This document shows, one piece after another, positions 59,273 through 64,000 of a stretch of DNA of 64,000 bases. The notes beneath the pieces are model-generated. The model made no database searches and was not told the origin of the DNA. It saw nothing but the letters and a program-made list of their open reading frames with translations. The stretch covers positions 124,029-188,028 of the forward strand of contig JABTTQ020003405.1 of NCBI GenBank assembly GCA_016081115.2, written 5' to 3'. The position numbers and the translations under genes were made by a program. Numbering within the stretch: the first letter of the stretch is position 1; the number at the start of each line of letters is the position of its first letter. Origin of the DNA: Rehmannia glutinosa. Taxonomy: Eukaryota; Streptophyta; Magnoliopsida; Lamiales; Orobanchaceae.

Positions 59273-59740
59273 TAATCATATGGATCTAAATAAAAAAACA
59301 ACTATATTGCTCTTACTCTTTTTTCTAAATTGACAAAACATACTTCGCCTTTTATATTTGGGTCTTCACTCGAACCGACCCGACCTGAGGTGACGGTTCG
59401 AGTCACCCGTGTTCTGCCCATTGTTGGTCTTGGTACTTGATTTGACAGCAAAGTCCTACGATCCTGACACATGGAATCAGGTTGTACGGCCTAGGTGGAT
59501 CAATACTATATAAACCTCACAAACTCAACTGCATAAGATAATTCATTCATACTACTTGACATCGCATATAAGTTTTCTAGAGACTTCACGACCGGAACTG
59601 ACTTAGGCATCGGAGGGTCTTAGCTGGGGACCACCCCAACTAGCTTAACATATGTTGTATTTTAGATCCCGCGAACTAAATTACATAGGCTTGTAACGAA
59701 GCGACCGACATGAAGTACATCTGCTTTCTCACCCAAATCA
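59273..59740 (+). repeat. 3' LTR of the satellite-bearing element
   Basis: Partner of 55952-56531 and free of the hAT-like insert, so it shows the original LTR length of about 470 bp. Preceded by the polypurine tract AACTGGGGGAG. Confidence 0.75.
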
Positions 59741-60200
59741 AATTGGATTAGTTACAATTACACTATCCATGATATTGAATGAAAAATTTTGGTTGGGTCG
59801 TGAGATTATGATTATTGGTATATGAGTTAAATAAATAAAAAAAATCCAAAACCTCAGTTTAGCCTCCACAAATGCATAATTTTAACCCCAATTCCAATAC
59901 AAAGAAGCACGCTGCCAATTAGAAGCGGGTTTCTTCTTTGTATACATTGTGCAAATATGAAATTTAGAATGAATATTCGGCCATGTGGATTATATAATAA
60001 CACCTCCTTGCGGTGGATTGGTAATCCTGCTCCAGTTTGATTAAAATACGAGTGCCGCCATATTGTCATGCGCCTCAGCCCCTATCCGAAACAAGATATT
60101 GATGTGGTTATATATCCCAAATCAGTGTTCCCAAACGAGCCCTCATTTGATTATATTGTGAGGGCGCTGACATCGATTTCAAATATCTAAATGATGAGGG
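59741..60200. other. Intergenic, no gene seen
   Basis: No recognisable coding text or repeat ends. Confidence 0.4.
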
Positions 60201-60219
60201 TTAATGTAGATGGGCCGAC

Positions 60220-60840
60220 TGATGAGCTTTTATCATTGGGCCGATCTGACGTGCTCTTGTATTGAAATTTGTATGGACTCCCTGTTGGTCTGAGTTGATA
60301 ACCTCTGCTTATGGGGCCGAACTAAGGTGCTCGCTAACTGAAAAAACAAAATGGATAAGGGCCAATAGGTTGAGAGCTGTTGGACCGACCTAATGGGTTT
60401 TTGCTAAATATGAACTGGACTGTTAAAGATGAACGGGAAAAGCTGAACTACCAATTTGAAGTAGGTGAGGTCAGCTCGAACCCGGTGTACCCAAAGGCAA
60501 ATTAGGGTTTTGGAGATTCGATCCTATCTTAATCATGATTCTGTTACCAAATCATAACAGAATCCGAATTTTACGAAAACCCTAATCCGGGCTAAGCTAT
60601 AAAAGGCCAATTCCAGGTTCATTCTACCCTAATCACACTTTTCTTATATTTTTCATATTTTTGCCGCTTTCTTGTAAGACACTCTTCTGACTTAAGCATC
60701 GGAGAGGGCATGTCGGAGCACCGCTCCGGCCCCTTTGTGCGGTGTTTACGGAGGAGTTCAGTCGGAGAGCAATTTCAGGGAAGCGGAGCATTTTAGGAGC
60801 AACCACTAATATTTTTAACATTGTTAAAATACAATGGAAT
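60220..60840 (+). repeat. Gypsy-like LTR fragment (U3-R-U5 text)
   Basis: A TATA box (CTATAAAAGGCC near 60597) is followed by CTGACTTAAGCATCGGAG, then GCATGTCGGAGCACCGCTCC, the R/U5 arrangement of plant Gypsy LTRs. The start is unclear and no second copy lies in the window, so it is a solo or truncated LTR. The Tourist-like MITE lies at its downstream side. Confidence 0.55.
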
Positions 60841-60843
60841 TTA

Positions 60844-61048
60844 GTGCTTGTTTGGGAGCACTTTCCAACAGTCCATTTTAATAATAATTCATGTTTGGTG
60901 ATTAATTTAGAATGGACTTTTTGGAGGTAAGTCACTCCTCCAAAAAGTCCATTCCAGAGAAGTGAGAATGTGAGGCTTTTTGAAAAGTCCATTCTAGATA
61001 AGTCCATTTTCTAAATGGACTTTTCGATAAGTGCTCACAAACAAGCAC
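60844..61048. mobile_element. Tourist-like MITE with internal hairpin
   Basis: Ends GTGCTTGTTTGGGAGCAC and (reverse complement) GTGCTTGTTTGTGAGCAC. TTA on both sides (60841-60843, 61049-61051) is the PIF/Harbinger target type. Inside, 60911-60927 and 60937-60953 are a perfect 17-bp inverted repeat with a 9-base loop. Confidence 0.75.
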
Positions 61049-61051
61049 TTA

Positions 61052-61390
61052 ATAACTGTGAACGGGTTACAGGGGCTCTTGTTTTTCATTGATCAAGAAA
61101 AGAAAAAAAAGAGATTCTATTTTATTCTTTTTTTTTTTTTTTGCGGATAGGGTGAATTCGGAATTTTCATTATTGTCTATTTATTGCATTCGAGTTTTGA
61201 AATTAATTATTCCATCACCATAATTATTATTTGTTGAAAAAATTATTATTAAGCGTCCCATGACTCACGAGGTCCATATCATTGCTTACGATTACAACCA
61301 TGAGGCCCGTAGTCTTAGGTATCAAAAGCTCATACTCGAGAGTTTTCTTATACAATCGATGAAGAAATAAAATTGATAATAAATCAGGGG
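61052..61390. other. Non-coding stretch between MITE and LINE
   Basis: Contains a poly-T run near 61125 and CATGAGGCCCGTAGTC text; possibly retroelement leader sequence. No gene. Confidence 0.35.
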
Positions 61391-61479
61391 GTTGGCTTGT
61401 GTCTGCGCCAATATATATTGTTCACTTTTGGATCACCTCACGATATTGTTTGGAAAACGTGAATGGTCACGCAAAATTG

Positions 61480-64000
61480 ATGATGGAGTATCCTACCTAA
61501 TAGTGATAGTAATTTCTTATTTAATTCCCGTAAATGCCACCGGTGAAACATTAATTTGCGAAGGATTGGTTGGGACCATCTTCGCCGCTCACGTATCCCT
61601 CCGAAAAAGCCATGGCTCATGTGTGGGGACTTCAACGAGGTTCTTTCCCAAAGTGAATTTCAAAGAGCTCATTTACGGGCTAAATGGCAAATTAATTTGT
61701 TCCAGGATACTCTTGCATACCTTAACATGTTTGACCTCGCTTTCGAATGCCCCCTTTAACTTGGGACCACCTCACCATACACCCCTTTACTCGAGAGCTA
61801 GCTTGATTGAGCCATCAACAATCCGATTTGGAAAGACCTTTTCCCCTGGAGTTGTGTGATTCATCATCCCACTTTATTCTCCAACCACTCACTTCTACAC
61901 ATTCAAGTCGAAATCGTGATTCAAATGCTTACCGCGGGCGAAAGCGCCATCCTTTCGGTTTGAAGCTCTTTGGGGGTGAGTTAAGAACTGCGAAGAAATC
62001 ATTAAAAATAGTTGGAAATGTAGCATTGGTCCTCTCCCTAATAAGCTTCAAAATTGCTCTATCGGTCTCTTGAATCTGGGGAGACAACACAATGAGGATT
62101 TGGATATTCACGTGAAAAATCTAAAAGAGAAAATCACCTCACTTCGCACCGGTCTTATCTCAGAGATTGTTCGAAAAGAAATTACTGAGGTCCGAAACTG
62201 ATTGGAGATTTGCCTGGATTTGCTTGTCTAAAGTGGAAACAACGAGAAAAGTTGCATTGGTACAAAGAAGGCAACAACAATACTTGTTTTTTCATAATTG
62301 GGCTAGTAAAAGAAAGCAAATCAACCACATCTCTTACCTCAAAGATGAGGCTGGCCGAATTCATGATACTCCAGAAGGCATTGAAAATATTATTGTTGAT
62401 TATTTGGCAGTCTCTTTTCTTCCTCCGAACCATCACCATCGACATCGCCCTGCACTTCGGGCGCGTATTTACCCCGAGGGTTTCTATGCCTATGAATCAG
62501 CTGTTGTCGGAGCCTTTCACTGAGAGGGAGATCATCAAAGCTTTGAAGCACATGCACCCCTTCAAATTGTCTGGCCCCAATGGTACGAGTCCAATTTTTT
62601 TACCAAATATTCTAGTATATTATTGGAAAATATGTGGTCGATTTTGTTTTAAATTTTCTTAATAGGCGCATGACTCCGATCACAATTTGAACTTTACACA
62701 TAATGTCCTTATTCCAAAAGTAAAAATCTTGAGCTTATTACCCAATTCCGACCAATCAACCTTTGTAACTTCACCTACAAATTAGCGTCCAAAGTTCTAG
62801 CCAATCATCTCAAAACCGTCCTCCCAATAATTATCTCGAGAATCCCATTAGCCTTTGCACCGGTCGCCTAATCACCGATAATGTCCTCCTCGCCCAAGAA
62901 ACCCATCATTACATGCGAGTAAAATCCCCTTCGAATGTTGGACTTATGTCTATTAAATTAGACAGGAGTAAAGCATTCGACAGGATTGAATGGAATTTTC
63001 TTCATCATACTTTATGTGCGTTGGGTTTTAATTCTGGTTTTGTCAATCTTATCATGTCTTGTGTGTCCAGTACTAAGTTCTCGTTTCTTTTAAATGGTGC
63101 TGAATTTGGCCATTTCCTTCCGCAAAGGGGTATCCGCCAAGGGAACCAACTTTCGCCTTACCTTTTCATCATATGTTCGGAAGTGTTCTCTTGTATTTTG
63201 CAGGACATACATATATACCAAAAATCCATGGGATTGTTGTTCATCGCTCATCCTCACGTATCTCACACCTCTTTTTCGTAGACAACGCCTTGTTTTTTGG
63301 ACATGCGACCATAGACGAAGCCAGACACTTGAAATTCGCCATTAATCTTTTCGGGAAAAAATTACGGGCAATTGGTAAATTTGGATAAATCAGGGGTTTA
63401 CTTTAGTAGAGATGTTGTGCCTCCCGTGCGTCATTTAATTCTCAATCTTCTGGGCTTCAAGGAAGTGAACAACCATGGCAAATACCTCGGCCTTCCAATC
63501 ATTGTTGGAAGAAACAAAAAAGAAATCTTTAGATATATTAAGGATAGCATATGGCAACGAATACAAGGGTGGTCAAAATCTTATTTTTCTAAAGCGGGAA
63601 ATGATGTGTTGATTAAATCGGTTTTATAGGTGATCCCTACATACGCGATGAGCTGCTTTAAATTTCCCGATATAGTTATTTTGGAAATTCAGAGACTCAT
63701 TTCCTCCTTTTGGTGGGGCAGGACGCCTACTAATAGGAAGATACCTTAGTCTTCATGTGATTCTATGGCGCGACAGAATGATTTGGGTGGTCTTGGTTTC
63801 CGATCCTCCAAGGCTTTTAATTTAGTTTTATTATCCAAGCAAGCATGGTGACTCCTAACGAATCCATCCTTGTTACTTGCTCGGGTTTCTAAAGCTAAAT
63901 ATTTTAACAATGGCTCTTTTCTGGACGCACAACTAGGTTATCGTCCATCTTGGACCTTGCGCAACATTCTTCAACGCCAACGGGTTTTAAAGTTGGGTTG
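61480..64000 (+). pseudogene. L1-type LINE: endonuclease and reverse transcriptase, decayed, runs off the window
   Basis: Endonuclease C-terminal part at 61610-61760: PWLMCGDFNEVLSQSEF keeps the GDFNE motif, then NLFQDTLAYLNMFDLAF. RT linker at 62230-62420 (HNWASKRKQINHISYLKDEA), LSEPFTEREIIKALKHM at 62500, then the core at 62950-63330: IKLDRSKAFDRIEWNFLHH, LLNGAEFGHFLPQRGIRQG, LSPYLFIICSEVFSCIL. The FADD box reads FVDN at about 63277-63288. Thumb and after: VNLDKSGVYFS, KYLGLPIIVGRNKKEIF, IQGWSKSYFSKAGNDVLIKS, then text up to YFNNGSFLDAQLGYRPSW. At least six frame changes or stops occur. No poly-A tail is seen because the 3' end is outside. Dead copy. Confidence 0.85.

Larger units (their letters stand above)
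55952..59740 (+). mobile_element. Non-coding LTR retrotransposon (Gypsy-type primer site) carrying a satellite array
   Basis: Direct repeats 55952-56531 and 59273-59740 share long stretches (TATATAAACCTCACAAACTC, CATATAAGTTTTCTAG, ACTGACTTAGGCATC, CACCCAAATCA). After the first, GTTGCGATGTCTGTGGGAA resembles the TTGGCGCCGTCTGTGGGAA primer site of plant Gypsy elements; before the second, AACTGGGGGAG is a polypurine tract. The roughly 2.7-kb interior has no gag or pol; it is mostly tandem repeat. No target duplication was found. It can be classed as a LARD-like non-autonomous element. Confidence 0.7.

Noticed and set aside
1..64000. tRNA, rRNA, CRISPR arrays, bacterial-type operons
   Set aside because: No cloverleaf with a proper acceptor/T-arm, no rRNA text and no regularly spaced short repeats with unique spacers were noticed. 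The ATTACCACAATCT repeats in the Copia LTR are too close and imperfect to be a CRISPR array, and this is plant nuclear DNA.

Overview
This is a nuclear segment from a flowering plant, most likely a eudicot. The evidence is GT-AG introns, two plant-type host genes of which one is plastid-targeted, AT-rich intergenic DNA, and dense, nested plant transposons (Copia/SIRE-like, Gypsy-like, L1-type LINE, Mutator-like fold-back elements, Tourist, Stowaway and hAT-like MITEs, and a Helitron candidate). I cannot name the species from sequence alone.

Layout. 1-4413 is the 5' part of a minus-strand Copia (SIRE/Maximus-like) element. It abuts an older Copia relic at 4414-5726. 5727-10059 is mostly featureless AT-rich DNA. 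At 10060-11962 lies an LTR of the same family as the first, and directly behind its polypurine tract is a decayed gene piece (11990-13930). That piece resembles the N-terminal domain of the Ulp1-protease/MULE-associated plant family and still has its exon-intron structure. 14000-17900 holds small hAT-like repeats and a Helitron candidate.

The host genes occupy 18055-39301. SRS2-like UvrD-family DNA helicase (29 exons, plus strand, 18055-32227) is convergent with ORANGE, a plastid DnaJ-type zinc-finger protein of carotenoid metabolism (8 exons, minus strand, 39301-33741). Both are full length and keep their diagnostic motifs. Read literally, however, they carry seven single-base frame breaks, most of them at short homopolymers. 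I read these as assembly or base-calling errors rather than gene death.

39500-54600 is a transposon nest. Two fold-back Mutator-like elements lie side by side, one inserted into the target duplication of the other, and both inside the end of an older MITE. A third, about 1.7 kb and almost wholly palindromic, is split by a complete 7.9-kb Copia element with intact LTRs and a 5-bp target duplication. It also carries a second palindromic element inserted at its exact dyad centre. A further Mutator-like MITE sits in the end of a Stowaway MITE. 55952-59740 is a non-coding LTR element whose interior is a satellite-like array with a period near 70 bp. 60200-61048 holds a Gypsy-like LTR fragment and a Tourist-like MITE with a strong hairpin. 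61390 to the window end is a decayed plus-strand LINE.

The two host genes do not form a pathway together: SRS2 acts in nuclear recombination control and ORANGE in plastids. The main interest lies in the fold-back elements (one inside an ORANGE intron), the chimeric LTR/gene-fragment junction, the satellite-bearing LTR element and the systematic homopolymer indels.
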